In this document: positions 48,772 through 58,218 of the stretch, piece after piece
Position numbering within the stretch: the stretch's first letter is position 1
How the letters are laid out: every line of letters starts with the position of its first letter
Virus record (IMG/VR): IMGVR_UViG_3300043313_000346
Span: 1-64,000 of that record
Source of the DNA: a virus
Strand: one strand, 5' to 3'
Length of the DNA: 64,000 bases
The notes under the pieces: generated by a model
What the model was told of the DNA's origin: nothing
Database searches by the model: none
Seen by the model: the letters and a program-made list of their open reading frames with translations, nothing else
Position numbers and translations under genes: made by a program

Positions 48772-49278
48772 TCAGCTTTCGATGATGCCGGCCCACAGCA
48801 CCTGATAGCGAAGATCGACCGCGAGATCGGGCCCGCGATAGAGTCTGATCAGCGCCTGTATGCGCTCGCGCCCGACTTGCTCGACCTTGATGTCCATGCG
48901 CGACGCGATGCGCCGATCGATGAACGGCTGGATCGCCTCGCGAATGTAGTGATCGACGCGCGCGATCGTCGCGCCCTGTTCAGCGCCAGCGCCGGTGATC
49001 TTCTCGCGCTTGAGCAGCCACAGCCGCGTGCCGATCGGCCAGCCGTTCCAGATCGTTTCGGTTTCGTGGTCGCCCCACCAGCCCCGCCGGTCGGTCGAGT
49101 CGGGATCGGGCAGGCGATCGTTGCGCGTCGCCAGTCGATCGGTGCCGAGCGCGACGATCACGGCGGTAGCCAGCGCCTCGCTGCTGTCGAGCGTGCCGTC
49201 GTCCTGCAACAGCCAGTCGACCGACACTTCGGTCTGATAGGGAAAGATGCCCTGTTGAACTAGCCGGATGTCGGTCAT
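48772..49278 (-). CDS. Baseplate protein, Mu gp46-type
   Basis: 168 residues. ATAVIVALGTDRLATRNDRL, RRGWWGDHETETIWN and LWLLKREKITG match the Gp46 family (related to the gp25-like wedge). ATGA overlap with the spike gene. Confidence 0.85.
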   Translation of the reverse strand: MTDIRLVQQGIFPYQTEVSVDWLLQDDGTLDSSEALATAVIVALGTDRLATRNDRLPDPDSTDRRGWWGDHETETIWNGWPIGTRLWLLKREKITGAGAEQGATIARVDHYIREAIQPFIDRRIASRMDIKVEQVGRERIQALIRLYRGPDLAVDLRYQVLWAGIIES

Positions 49279-50351
49279 GCGATCCGCGCCTCAAGCTCGG
49301 CGAGGCGCGCTTCCATCTTCGCAAGACGGGCTTCGAGCGCGTCAGCCTGCGCCTGCTTGCGCGCGACATACGCCTGCACATCGGGCGGAAGCTCAGCCGG
49401 CTCGCCGGCAACTGCAGGGTCGAATAATGACGGCCCGCTGCTCGGCGTGCCGGTGCCCCAATCGCCGTTGCCGGGCTTGAGACCATCCATCGCGATCACA
49501 CGCTTCATCACATGGATGTCTTCGTCGAAATACTGCACGCCCTTGTGGCTGATGCTGCTCGCTTCGTTCTTGATGGTCTTGGCCTTGTGCTGCCATTCGT
49601 CTTTCTGCACGTCGTAATAGCCGACGACCTTGTCGCCGGCGCGAAACTCGATGCGGTTTTTGGTGCAGCGAATCTCGGTGTTGACCGTCTCGCCCTCGTG
49701 CTTGAAGTCCTCGTTTTTCTTCTTGATCCCGGCGACCTGTGCCGCCCATTGCTCGACGCTCAACGGCGGCTCGCCTCGCGCCTGTCGCGCCTCGTTGGTC
49801 TTTTGCTGCGACTTCTGGCGTTCCTGCTTTTTCTTCTCGACATGGCGCAGCGAAACCATGCGCTCCACTTTTTTCTTTTCGCCGCCGCCGCCGCCGCTCT
49901 CGGCGTGCTGCGTCGCTGTCGCCCCACCACCGCTGCCGCTGCTTTCCTCTTCGCTGTCGAGCGACAACAGGAACAGCCCGGTGCGGCGCATCAACGTCAT
50001 CTGCCCGTTGTCGTCATACTGCGAATTCTCGCCCGGCTTGAGACCGAGCGGGCGGAAGCGGCGATCATCCATCATGGCGGCGATCGGATGCGAGCGGTTG
50101 CCTCCGATGAACGACATGATCGCTTCGGCGCTTTCCTCGATCTGTCCGTCTTTGCCTTTCTTCGCCGGCATCACGACGCTGGAAAAGCCGTAGTTCTGCG
50201 GCGCCTCGACCTTGTCGCGCGTCTCGCCTTTCATGAAGTTGCCGGCCATCTCCTGCATCAGCGTGCCGTCGTCGACCTTGTCGACGATCGAGCGGGCGCC
50301 GCCGGCGCTGAAGGCGCGGAAGGATGTCATCAGTGGCGTGTAGCGATGCAT
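49275..50351 (-). CDS. Baseplate spike, Mu gp45-type
   Basis: 358 residues. Residues about 30-135 follow Mu Gp45 (FSSVVMPAKKGKDGQIEESA, SHPIAAMMDDRRFRP). Residues 140-215 form an unusually long charged insertion (GGGGEKKKVERM, KKQERQKSQQKTNEAR). A beta segment and a C-terminal coiled coil follow (QADALEARLAKMEARLAELE). The insertion looks disordered or coiled. Confidence 0.8.
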   Translation of the reverse strand: MHRYTPLMTSFRAFSAGGARSIVDKVDDGTLMQEMAGNFMKGETRDKVEAPQNYGFSSVVMPAKKGKDGQIEESAEAIMSFIGGNRSHPIAAMMDDRRFRPLGLKPGENSQYDDNGQMTLMRRTGLFLLSLDSEEESSGSGGGATATQHAESGGGGGEKKKVERMVSLRHVEKKKQERQKSQQKTNEARQARGEPPLSVEQWAAQVAGIKKKNEDFKHEGETVNTEIRCTKNRIEFRAGDKVVGYYDVQKDEWQHKAKTIKNEASSISHKGVQYFDEDIHVMKRVIAMDGLKPGNGDWGTGTPSSGPSLFDPAVAGEPAELPPDVQAYVARKQAQADALEARLAKMEARLAELEARIA

Positions 50352-50358
50352 GGCGTCC

Positions 50359-51516
50359 TCAAGCGCTGCTCAGTTGTTCGGGCGGGGGCTCTGCCACCTT
50401 GGCCGCCGATGGCGATGCCGGCGGCTTGGTATCGGCTTTAGCTTCCTCGGGCGGTGCCGGGGCAGCCCCTACCCTGAAGTCGCTATGATCCTTGAGCAGT
50501 CGCGGCGACACCAGTTCGAGCGTCGTCAGCGTGCCGCTGTTGCTGTCCTGCGTGAACGTTGCGGTCTCGATCTTCAGCCCCATGTCGAGCATCGCCATCG
50601 GCGACTTGACCGCGATCAGTGAGCCGGCGCGCCACAACCCGCCGCCCGGCATCATCCAGCCCTGCACGGTGATGGTCGCGCGAATATCGGTGTACTCGTG
50701 CCAGACCGATTCATTCTTGGCGCGATCCTGAAGCTCGGCTTGCGTCTTGACCGGCTGTTCGGCCGGCGTGAGCAATGGGCTGTAGCGCAACGCGGTGCCG
50801 GCGATCCGCGCGCGCATCTCGGTCGCCTGCCGGCCGTGCTGGTCGTCACCCTGTGGCGGCTGCCCGTCGACGATATAGTCGGAGTGCATCTGCTCTTTGG
50901 AGATCGTCGCCTGACACTTCAGGATATTGTCGCCTTCGACAAGCTCGGCCGCGACGTTCGAATTGTGATTGTCGATCAACAGCAGATTGCCGAGATGATC
51001 GCTGCCCATCACGATCCCGCGCGGGCGCGCGATGCGCTCCAGAAAATTCCACAGGTTCTCGCCGTGCTCGACCTGCAGTTTCTCGAACGGTTCCGCGTTC
51101 AGCTTGCCGATCGTCTTCACGCCGACACCGAACGGCGCGATCACCTTGCGCGCAACTTCCTCGAACGTCTTGCCGTCGAAGTTGCCCTTCTCGTCGATGA
51201 TGCTGCCGCGTGACGCATACCACGTCATGCCGACGCCCTGCAGCATGACGCCGTGCGCGTTGGCATCGTAGGATGCCTGCCGCAACAGGATCACGCCGGT
51301 GATCGCGAGGATGCCGCCGAGATAGATCGCGCATTCATCGCCCGGCTGGAATTGCAGTTTCTCCCACAGCGTCGCCGGGCGATCGCGCTCGGCTGCGGTG
51401 AAGCGAAACAACGGAAAGGCTTCCGCCCAGCGGTGCTGCACGAACACCGATTCCCAATCGTAGAACCGGCGCCCGCGAACCACGAGCGTTGCTGTTTCTT
51501 CTGGCTTGATCGTCAT
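50359..51516 (-). CDS. Baseplate hub protein, Mu gpP (gp44)-type
   Basis: 385 residues. TATLVVRGRRFYDWESVFVQ, WEKLQFQPGDECAIYLGGIL, NLWNFLERIARPRGIVMGSD match the Gp44/late-control D hub family. The last 50 residues are proline/alanine-rich. ATGA overlap with the upstream gene. Confidence 0.88.
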   Translation of the reverse strand: MTIKPEETATLVVRGRRFYDWESVFVQHRWAEAFPLFRFTAAERDRPATLWEKLQFQPGDECAIYLGGILAITGVILLRQASYDANAHGVMLQGVGMTWYASRGSIIDEKGNFDGKTFEEVARKVIAPFGVGVKTIGKLNAEPFEKLQVEHGENLWNFLERIARPRGIVMGSDHLGNLLLIDNHNSNVAAELVEGDNILKCQATISKEQMHSDYIVDGQPPQGDDQHGRQATEMRARIAGTALRYSPLLTPAEQPVKTQAELQDRAKNESVWHEYTDIRATITVQGWMMPGGGLWRAGSLIAVKSPMAMLDMGLKIETATFTQDSNSGTLTTLELVSPRLLKDHSDFRVGAAPAPPEEAKADTKPPASPSAAKVAEPPPEQLSSA

Positions 51517-52181
51517 GCCGACAAAGCCCAGCCGCTCGCTTTCATGAAGGCCGGATGCACGACCTTGTTCTCATCGCGCAGTTCGTCGGCACGGCCGGCG
51601 TCGTCATAGAGCCGATGCGCTGCCACCAGCGTGGTCAGCGGCGCGGCAAACCGAAACATCAGCATGCGCGGCAACGGGCGCGCGGTCTCGATCAGGAAGC
51701 GCATGGTCGCGGCGTGCAGCCGCACCAGCGCCAGATAGGTCGCGCTGTCCATCGCATCGGCGGCGATCTCTTCGACTGTGGCGAACTCTTGGTTCACCCG
51801 CTGCCTGATCGCCTCGACGTCTTCCCGGCTGGTGAACGTCAGATCGGCGATGATGCGCGCGCCGGTGCCAAAGCAGAAGTTGGTCAGCCCGTTCTTGATC
51901 AGCGTTGCACCGAGCGTCACCGGCGTCTCGGCGGCAACGCCATCATAGATGCGAACGATGCCGGGGAGCTTGGCGCCAGCCTCGCGCGCCAGATCGAAAC
52001 AATCCGCGAGCGGCTCGCCGATCTCATCGTTTTGCAGCAGCGCCTTCACGTTGGCCAACAGCGAGCCGACAGCCGCGCGCACGTCCGAGCCCGGGCGCCC
52101 GCGATCAGACACCGTCGACAACAGGATTTTCATCGCCCGTTCGACGATCGGCTCGGCTTCCTCTGCATCATGCTTGAACAT
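51513..52181 (-). CDS. DNA circularisation protein, C-terminal half
   Basis: 222 residues, helical. It holds the region that follows the N-terminal domain in Mu gpN (GTGARIIADLTFTSREDVEA, LPRMLMFRFAAPLTTLVAAH). In Mu one gene encodes both parts; here the N-terminal domain is a separate gene just upstream with a TGATG junction. Confidence 0.7.
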   Translation of the reverse strand: MFKHDAEEAEPIVERAMKILLSTVSDRGRPGSDVRAAVGSLLANVKALLQNDEIGEPLADCFDLAREAGAKLPGIVRIYDGVAAETPVTLGATLIKNGLTNFCFGTGARIIADLTFTSREDVEAIRQRVNQEFATVEEIAADAMDSATYLALVRLHAATMRFLIETARPLPRMLMFRFAAPLTTLVAAHRLYDDAGRADELRDENKVVHPAFMKASGWALSA

Positions 52182-52795
52182 CAGGTCGCCGCGCCGGCGT
52201 CGGTGGTCGCGCTCGCGCCCGGGCTCTGCTGGATGCCGCGCGTGAGAATGTCGACGTTGCGATCGCGCAGTTCCTGAAAATACTTGAGCATCTCATCGCG
52301 GCTGCTCGGGGCCGGCTGCTTTGGCGGCGCGCCAAGCTCGACGAACGTCATGTCGAACACGCAATGGCCGCCGGCGCGTTCTTCCTCGGTGAGCCGATAG
52401 CGCGGGCACATCACCAACATCTCGTTGGTCATCGTGCCCCGGCCGGTCGGCAGCCGCAGCGGCAGCGGATCGCCGCTCGACAGCGCCGCCGACAGGATGT
52501 CGCGCGCGACGCGGTAGTCGCGCTGCTTAAGCTGTGGGCCATCGTTGCCGACGCGATCGTGCGGATACTGAATGCAATAGCCGCGCACGGTGAACTCGAA
52601 CGCGCGCCGCCCCATGTCCTCGGCATAGGGCAGATTCTTTTTCGGGAATTCGTGCATCACGATGCGTCGACCGTTCTCGATCGCGTTCGCCTCACAATAG
52701 AAATAAGCGTCGCCGATCTGCGCCTGCTGTAGCGCGGCGCGCCACGGGCTTTTGATCTTGCCTTCGCTGTCATAAGCCAGTTCGGTGATCAGCAT
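52181..52795 (-). CDS. DNA circularisation N-domain protein
   Basis: 204 residues from MLITELAYDSEGKIKSPWRA. RIVMHEFPKKNLPYAEDMGR, YCIQYPHDRVGNDGPQLKQR is the N-terminal domain of Mu gpN/DNA circularisation proteins, a tail and baseplate component. It ends where the next domain would begin, so the gene is split. Confidence 0.8.
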   Translation of the reverse strand: MLITELAYDSEGKIKSPWRAALQQAQIGDAYFYCEANAIENGRRIVMHEFPKKNLPYAEDMGRRAFEFTVRGYCIQYPHDRVGNDGPQLKQRDYRVARDILSAALSSGDPLPLRLPTGRGTMTNEMLVMCPRYRLTEEERAGGHCVFDMTFVELGAPPKQPAPSSRDEMLKYFQELRDRNVDILTRGIQQSPGASATTDAGAAT

Positions 52796-52802
52796 GCTTG
52801 CC

Positions 52803-55625
52803 TCAGATCGAAAGCTGTTCGTCGTCGCCGCCGCGACGCGGCGCTGACTGCGCCGGTTCCATCTGCGTCTGGCGGTCGATCTCGGTTTTCTTGAACAGCC
52901 CGCCGCCTTCGGCTTCGACCTTGGTGCCACGCGGCGCCTTCACGTCGACGCTGAGCTTGCCGGTGCCGGTGACGCGGGTTTCGTTGCTGGCGTTGCTATC
53001 GAGCACGCTGCGATCGAACGACGATTGCCCTTCGATCCCGCGCGCCATAGCTGAGCGAAACGCGCGCGAGCCCGCATAGGCGCCGCGCTGGCCACCGCGC
53101 CCGCCCGCGATGTCGAGATGAATCTTGTTCGGATCGCTCATGTAGCTGGCGCCGCCACCGATCACGCCGGCGCGCGCCGCTTCCTCGGTGAACTTCAACG
53201 CACGCGGATCATCCGGTGAGACGACGTTGCCCTTCTCATCGAGCAGATTGAAGTCGCCGGCCTTGCCGAAGTTGTGCCGATGGCTGCCGGTGCGCGGGCC
53301 GTGCGGGTCTTGCCCGCCTGACGTGACACGCGCCGTCAATCCGGTCTGCGCCCCCGCATAGTCGAGCGCGCTTCTCAGCCTTGGATCGAGCGCGAGCTTG
53401 CGAATCCCCGCGACCCTTCCCTGCGCTTCGACGACGTGGCCTGTGTCGCGTCCCGCACCGCCGCCGCTCGCCGGTGTATCGCCCGCGCCCGCGCCTGTGC
53501 CGGGTCCGACGCTCGACGCTTGCGGCGGGGCGGGCTGAGCGGCGAACTGTTCGGCCTGAGCACCGCGCACCGCCATCTCGTGCCCGGTGCGTTGCGGCCG
53601 TTCGTAATAACGGCTGACTGCAGCGCCGGCTTCGCGCGCCGTCTTCGTGCCGCGCAATTTATCGCCGGCGCCCTTCTCGGTGTTGTTCAATTCCCAATTA
53701 ACGGCGGCGAGTTGCTCCTGATAGGACATCTGCGAGATCGACTTGCCGAACTGCCGCTCGATCGCGCGCTGTCGATCCGGATGCCATTGCGCGATGCCGC
53801 TCGCTCGGCCGCCGTCGCCTCTCGCCCCGGTCTGGAATTTGCTTTCGGCGTGCAGGTTCGCCGCGATGCCGGCAGCCTGTTCGTGCGACCAGCCCTGACT
53901 CTTGAAGTATTCGATCGCCTCCTGCGCGCGGCTGCCGGGAGCGGCGCCACCACCGCGCGCGCCTGCCGGCGTGTTGCCCGCGCCCGCGCCCGTGCCGGGT
54001 CCGACGCTGCTGCCATTCGGAGCGCCACCACCGCCACCACCGCCACCGCCGCGCCCGCCTTCGCCCGGGATATTGATGTTGCTCGGCAGACCGCCGCCGC
54101 CCGGCATCTGGAAGCCGCTGCTGCCGCCACCGTCCGGTGAATACGATGCGCGCTGGAAGCCGGCCGGCGCACCACCACCACCGCCGCCACCACCACCGCC
54201 GCTCAGATAATTCTTGAAGTCGACCATGCCCTCGAACACGCCGGTGCGGATCGCGCGCGTGAATGCCGACGCGCCGCCGCTGCTACTGCTGTAGCCGCCG
54301 TCGCCGCCGCTGTAGGACATGCGGTGAAAGTTCGGCGACGTGCTGCCGGGCGCATCGCGTCGCGATGGATCGCTTCCGACGCCGGGCGGCAACGTGGGGA
54401 AACGTTCGTTGAACGATGCCGCTGGCGGTGCGGCTGGCGCGTCTGACTTGGGAAACATCGGCGTGCCCCAGTCAGGCCGCTTGGTAAACGTATCCAAGAC
54501 GTTGTAATCGCCGGACGCCCATTTCTCTTCCCACTTTTTCTTGTTCTCTTCCGACGTCTCGACGCCCATCAACTTCTGCCATCGCGGGTCCATGCCTTCG
54601 GCGATGGTCTGCTTGGGATTCGTGATCAGCTTATAAATATAGAGGATTTCCTTCGCGACCTTGGCGATTTCCTTCGATGCGTTCTCACCGAACGCCTTAC
54701 CCCAACTTTCGCCGGTGGTGCCAAGCTCGCGGTTCAGCGCTTGCAGCAACGGGATCAGGCCAGCCTGCAGCGCGGTGATGAACTCGTTATATTCGCGGTC
54801 GACCTTCCGCATTTCGGCGTTGAAGCTCTTCGCGATGTCGAGCCGCTTTTTGTATTCCGCTTCCTCGGCTGCGGTCGCGCCCGCAAAGTTCTCGTTGATG
54901 ATTTGCGCGGCAACGCTCGGATCGAGCTTCAGGGTGCTCAGGAAGCGATTGGTCAATTCGGCGGCCATTGCCATGTTGGCTGTGCCGGTCTCCCTTCTGG
55001 TGCGCTCCATCTCTGCGGCGTAGACGCTGCGCGCAGCGCGCAGGGCTTCGGTGAGCGCTTGGGCCGTTTCGCCCCGGCCGGCCATGCCGGTGATGTTCCG
55101 GAGGAACGCTTCCATCGCGGCCGGATCGCTGGTCGTTCGCAGCAAGTCTTCACGCGCCTTGCTGCCGATCCGACTGATTTCGGCCAGCGCGGTCTGGAAG
55201 TTCGCAACGGCTTGCGAGGCGGCATTGGGATCGACGCCCGCTATTTTCATCTGCTCGACGATCGCCTTCAGGTTTGCGCCGCCGATGCCGAACGTCCTCG
55301 CCGTGTTGTCGAGCCGGATCACTTCGTCGGTGAACTTGCGCAGCCCTTCGATCATGAAGTTGCTGATCAAGCCGCCCGCATAAGCCGCCATCGCGGCGCC
55401 CATCGAACGCGCCATCGACTGCACCGCGCTCGATGTCTTGGCCGCATGCTCGCGCGTTTGGCCCATCTTGACGCCCAGCGCTTCGACCTCCTTTTGCATC
55501 CGCGCGAGCGCATCGCGGTTCTCCTGCCCGCCCAAGGCGCGCAAGTTCTGACGCAGCGTTGCCAGCCCGGTCGACGCATTGTCGATCAGGGTGACTGTCA
55601 GCCTCAGTTCTTCGAATTCAGGCAT
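52803..55625 (-). CDS. Tape measure protein with two lysin domains
   Basis: 940 residues from MPEFEELRLTVTLIDNASTG. The first 420 residues are the helical tape-measure part, with a hydrophobic patch near 80-100. A glycine/serine/proline linker follows (about 430-560). Residues about 565-690 are a tail lysozyme domain (QGWSHEQAAGIAANLHAESK). Residues about 730-860 are an M15/VanY-like peptidase domain (TGSHRHNFGKAGDFNLLDEK, KIHLDIAG). It sets tail length and probably opens the cell wall at injection. Confidence 0.9.
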   Translation of the reverse strand: MPEFEELRLTVTLIDNASTGLATLRQNLRALGGQENRDALARMQKEVEALGVKMGQTREHAAKTSSAVQSMARSMGAAMAAYAGGLISNFMIEGLRKFTDEVIRLDNTARTFGIGGANLKAIVEQMKIAGVDPNAASQAVANFQTALAEISRIGSKAREDLLRTTSDPAAMEAFLRNITGMAGRGETAQALTEALRAARSVYAAEMERTRRETGTANMAMAAELTNRFLSTLKLDPSVAAQIINENFAGATAAEEAEYKKRLDIAKSFNAEMRKVDREYNEFITALQAGLIPLLQALNRELGTTGESWGKAFGENASKEIAKVAKEILYIYKLITNPKQTIAEGMDPRWQKLMGVETSEENKKKWEEKWASGDYNVLDTFTKRPDWGTPMFPKSDAPAAPPAASFNERFPTLPPGVGSDPSRRDAPGSTSPNFHRMSYSGGDGGYSSSSGGASAFTRAIRTGVFEGMVDFKNYLSGGGGGGGGGGAPAGFQRASYSPDGGGSSGFQMPGGGGLPSNINIPGEGGRGGGGGGGGGAPNGSSVGPGTGAGAGNTPAGARGGGAAPGSRAQEAIEYFKSQGWSHEQAAGIAANLHAESKFQTGARGDGGRASGIAQWHPDRQRAIERQFGKSISQMSYQEQLAAVNWELNNTEKGAGDKLRGTKTAREAGAAVSRYYERPQRTGHEMAVRGAQAEQFAAQPAPPQASSVGPGTGAGAGDTPASGGGAGRDTGHVVEAQGRVAGIRKLALDPRLRSALDYAGAQTGLTARVTSGGQDPHGPRTGSHRHNFGKAGDFNLLDEKGNVVSPDDPRALKFTEEAARAGVIGGGASYMSDPNKIHLDIAGGRGGQRGAYAGSRAFRSAMARGIEGQSSFDRSVLDSNASNETRVTGTGKLSVDVKAPRGTKVEAEGGGLFKKTEIDRQTQMEPAQSAPRRGGDDEQLSI
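53478..54016 (-). repeat. Duplicated linker around the tail lysozyme domain
   Basis: SSVGPGTGAGAGNTPAG (near 53967-54016) and SSVGPGTGAGAGDTPAS (near 53478-53527) are almost identical in protein and DNA. They lie on each side of the tape-measure lysozyme domain, suggesting a domain inserted or duplicated by recombination at repeated linkers. Confidence 0.8.
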
Positions 55626-55824
55626 CGTCGCTGTCAGCCGCTTGCTGTTGCCGGCGCATGATCTCGGCAAGCTCGATCGTGCGGCTCAAGTGAAGCTGCA
55701 CTTCATCGAGTGGCATGTTCAGGAAAACATCCGGCGCTTGGTGGTAGTGGCGCGCGAGCCGGTAGCAATCGAGAATCAAGTCTTTCTCGTCGCCTACCAA
55801 GCGTCCGGATCGGGAAGAAAAAAA
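55618..55824 (-). CDS. Tail chaperone frameshift extension (gpT-like)
   Basis: An open frame with no start of its own, encoding SSRSGRLVGDEKDLILDCYR, then LARHYHQAPDVFLNMPLDEV to the stop at 55618. It is reached by a -1 slip on seven T (see 55818-55824), giving a fusion of about 199 residues with the upstream chaperone. This is the lambda G/GT logic used to assemble tails around the tape measure. Confidence 0.8.
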   Translation of the reverse strand, partial: FFSSRSGRLVGDEKDLILDCYRLARHYHQAPDVFLNMPLDEVQLHLSRTIELAEIMRRQQQAADSDDA

Positions 55825-56216
55825 TTGCGTAGCCGATACGCGCACGATGCCCAATCGCGCGGGTCCATCGTATCGAGAAACGGAGACATCACGCCGCTCA
55901 GCGCGGTCATCATCAACGTCATCTTGCGTTCGTCCATGATGACATCGCCGCCAGCATCGATGCGAACCGGCAGACCGTTGCGGTTGATGTCCGCGCCGGT
56001 TGGCTGCCGGAATGACAGTTCGCGAATCTCGTTGCCCTTGTTGTCGCGGATTGGCTTGCGCGTCAGCTTGACCTTGATCGGCCACGTCTCGACATACGGC
56101 TCGGGCTCGGGCGGTGCGGACGGCGCCGCCGGCTCGGCCACAGCATCGATGACGACACCTTCCGGCTTCGCCGCCTCATCGACGGCGACGAAGCCCTCAC
56201 GAACAGGCTTATTCAT
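55794..56216 (-). CDS. Tail assembly chaperone (gpG-like, Mu gp41-type)
   Basis: 140 residues. KVKLTRKPIRDNKGNEIREL, SFRQPTGADI and the MTLMMTALSG region match phage tail assembly chaperones. The unslipped product ends DPDAW at the TAG at 55794. It lies between tube and tape measure as in other contractile phages. Confidence 0.85.
   Translation of the reverse strand: MNKPVREGFVAVDEAAKPEGVVIDAVAEPAAPSAPPEPEPYVETWPIKVKLTRKPIRDNKGNEIRELSFRQPTGADINRNGLPVRIDAGGDVIMDERKMTLMMTALSGVMSPFLDTMDPRDWASCAYRLRNFFLPDPDAW
55818..55824 (-). promoter_or_regulatory. Programmed -1 frameshift slippery site
   Basis: On the minus strand the zero frame reads AAT TTT TTT CTT, a run of seven T eight codons before the stop. 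Slipping back one base lets tRNA-Phe re-pair perfectly on TTT TTT and continue as TCT TCC CGA. The joined frame stays open for 66 codons. Confidence 0.8.
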
Positions 56217-56578
56217 AGCTGGATTTCCTCACACCACAGGCCTTCCCATCGCACGCGCGCCTGCCCGTCGCGGGTGTTGCCCTCCAGCGCACTTTTGCAA
56301 GTCGCGCCGGCGAGCGTGTACTGCTTGTTGTTGGCAAGCTGTGCGACGACGGTGACATCCGTCTGCGCATCTAGGTCTTCGAGGTTGACTTCCGGCGTGA
56401 GCGAGATGTCGCCCTCGATGTACGGGACGCGCGGCAATTCCTGATAGCCGTGAACGCCATCCTGCCCGGCGATCATCGTGCGTTCCGTCGGGCTCGGCGA
56501 AACGGTGAAGTTGCCTCGCAATGGAAGCTGGTTGCCGTCGACCATCACGAAGGCAATGCCAGCAAAGCGCTGTGCCAT
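56213..56578 (-). CDS. Tail tube protein (Mu gpM-type)
   Basis: 121 residues. IAFVMVDGNQLPLRGNFTVS, ERTMIAGQDGVHGYQELPRV and YIEGDISLTPEVNLEDLDA match the Mu-type tail tube family. Placed directly after the sheath gene. Confidence 0.88.
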   Translation of the reverse strand: MAQRFAGIAFVMVDGNQLPLRGNFTVSPSPTERTMIAGQDGVHGYQELPRVPYIEGDISLTPEVNLEDLDAQTDVTVVAQLANNKQYTLAGATCKSALEGNTRDGQARVRWEGLWCEEIQL

Positions 56579-56618
56579 TTTAGACTCCTGATTTTAGAGA
56601 GGGATGAGCGCGAGGGGA

Positions 56619-58178
56619 TCAGGCCGCGCGCCCGGTGATGCCGACGGTGGGGCCGATGATCTCGGCGTCGATGCCGCGATCGTATTGCAGCCGGAATTGC
56701 GCCAGCACCGCGAACACACGAAGCTGGTTGATCAGGTCCGGCGGGTACAGCACGTTGAGCCGGTTCGGATCGTTCGGGTCACGCTCGACGATCAGATGCT
56801 TTTTGAAGTTGCGCGTGTCCTCGACGAGCCCGTTGTACTCATCCATGCGGTACTGCGCGATCAGTTCGGCCTTCGCGATGCCGGGAGTGATGATCGCCTG
56901 CCCGGGACCGAAGCGCGTGCCGTCGTTGGCCAGCTTGTGCCTCGGGAATTTGCTGGTGATGGCATGGCGCTGATTGCGCAACAGCCGCGCCAGCGTCGCC
57001 AGCGTGGTGACAAGCTCATAAGCATCGTCGGGGTTGCCATAGAGATTGCGCTGGTAGGTCGTCTGCTCTCGGGCGAGCATCGGCTGATTGTCCGATCCGG
57101 TCTTCTGGATCGCGATGCCGCTGAGCGCGAGGCTGTTAAGCTCGGCGAACTTGAAGCGCTCTTGCAACGCCGCCGGCTTGATCTGGTTGAGCGAGAGCGA
57201 CTGCAGCGGACGCGCCGGATCGTTGATCAGTGCGCGCTGTGCCTTCGCCGCATAGGCCGCCGCCCATTCGAACGCCGGCGACGGGCTGCCGACTTCGAAG
57301 CCAAGGATCGAGACCACGCCGGAATTGCGCGTGCCGCCGAACGTGAGCAGATCGGCGTAGATGCCGCGCTTGGCCGAGAAGATGTGGCCGAACAACTGGC
57401 GCTGCCAGCCCCACCGTCCGGAATCCGAGAAGCCGTATTCAAGCTCCCATGCCTGCAGCGACGTCGAGTCGGTGTAGGGCATCGCGACATATTCGAATTC
57501 CATCTCACCGAGATTGTCGATCGCGTCATCCATCTCGGGGACGCCGACGCCGCCGGTGAGGACGCCGCCAACCGGCAACGTGAGCGCGAGCCCGGGCGGC
57601 AGGATTTCACCGCCGATCGAACCGAAGTAGTTCACGCCGACAGCGATCTCGTTGCCGCTGACGCCCTTGAACACCGCAGTGAGCGTCACGTCGGTCGGCG
57701 AACCGACGCTCGTCACCGGCAGATCGATTTGCTCGTTGATCGCGGCCGAGATCGCGACATGGATTTCGTTCACCGTGTCGCTTGCGCCGACGTTGATCGG
57801 GATGTGGTTGCCGCCGACGTAGAGATGGATCGTGCCGGCTTCGGTCGGTGCCGACGCCACCGTGATGACGCCGCTTGCGGCGGTGCCGGCGGCGGGCTCG
57901 GCGAGTGGCAAGCCGTAGACGAGTCCCGACGTGTTGTTGTTGTAGAACGCGCGAAACATGCGGGCCAGTTCAGAGCCGGGCCCGAACGCTTCATCGGCCT
58001 GCGCCTGTGAACCGATCGCGAGCGGGATGTCGATCGGCGCGGCGCCGGCGGTGATCTTGGTGCCGACGAGCAGGGCCGGCTGCTTGAGCACCGGCAAGCC
58101 CGCCTTCGACGGATCGACCTCGACCCAGTAGAGCGGCACTTTGATTTCAGCGGGGATTTGCGAGAACGAAATAGGCAT
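56619..58178 (-). CDS. Tail sheath protein (Mu gpL-type)
   Basis: 519 residues from MPISFSQIPAEIKVPLYWVE, the usual N-terminus of this sheath family. AFGPGSELARMFRAFYNNN, YVAMPYTDSTSLQAWELEY and DPARPLQSLSLNQIKPAA are typical. It forms the contractile outer tube, so the phage is a myovirus type. Confidence 0.92.
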   Translation of the reverse strand: MPISFSQIPAEIKVPLYWVEVDPSKAGLPVLKQPALLVGTKITAGAAPIDIPLAIGSQAQADEAFGPGSELARMFRAFYNNNTSGLVYGLPLAEPAAGTAASGVITVASAPTEAGTIHLYVGGNHIPINVGASDTVNEIHVAISAAINEQIDLPVTSVGSPTDVTLTAVFKGVSGNEIAVGVNYFGSIGGEILPPGLALTLPVGGVLTGGVGVPEMDDAIDNLGEMEFEYVAMPYTDSTSLQAWELEYGFSDSGRWGWQRQLFGHIFSAKRGIYADLLTFGGTRNSGVVSILGFEVGSPSPAFEWAAAYAAKAQRALINDPARPLQSLSLNQIKPAALQERFKFAELNSLALSGIAIQKTGSDNQPMLAREQTTYQRNLYGNPDDAYELVTTLATLARLLRNQRHAITSKFPRHKLANDGTRFGPGQAIITPGIAKAELIAQYRMDEYNGLVEDTRNFKKHLIVERDPNDPNRLNVLYPPDLINQLRVFAVLAQFRLQYDRGIDAEIIGPTVGITGRAA

Positions 58179-58218
58179 GACGGTGCTCCTGTGAAAGCTG
58201 TGCGAATACTGGCTGGCC

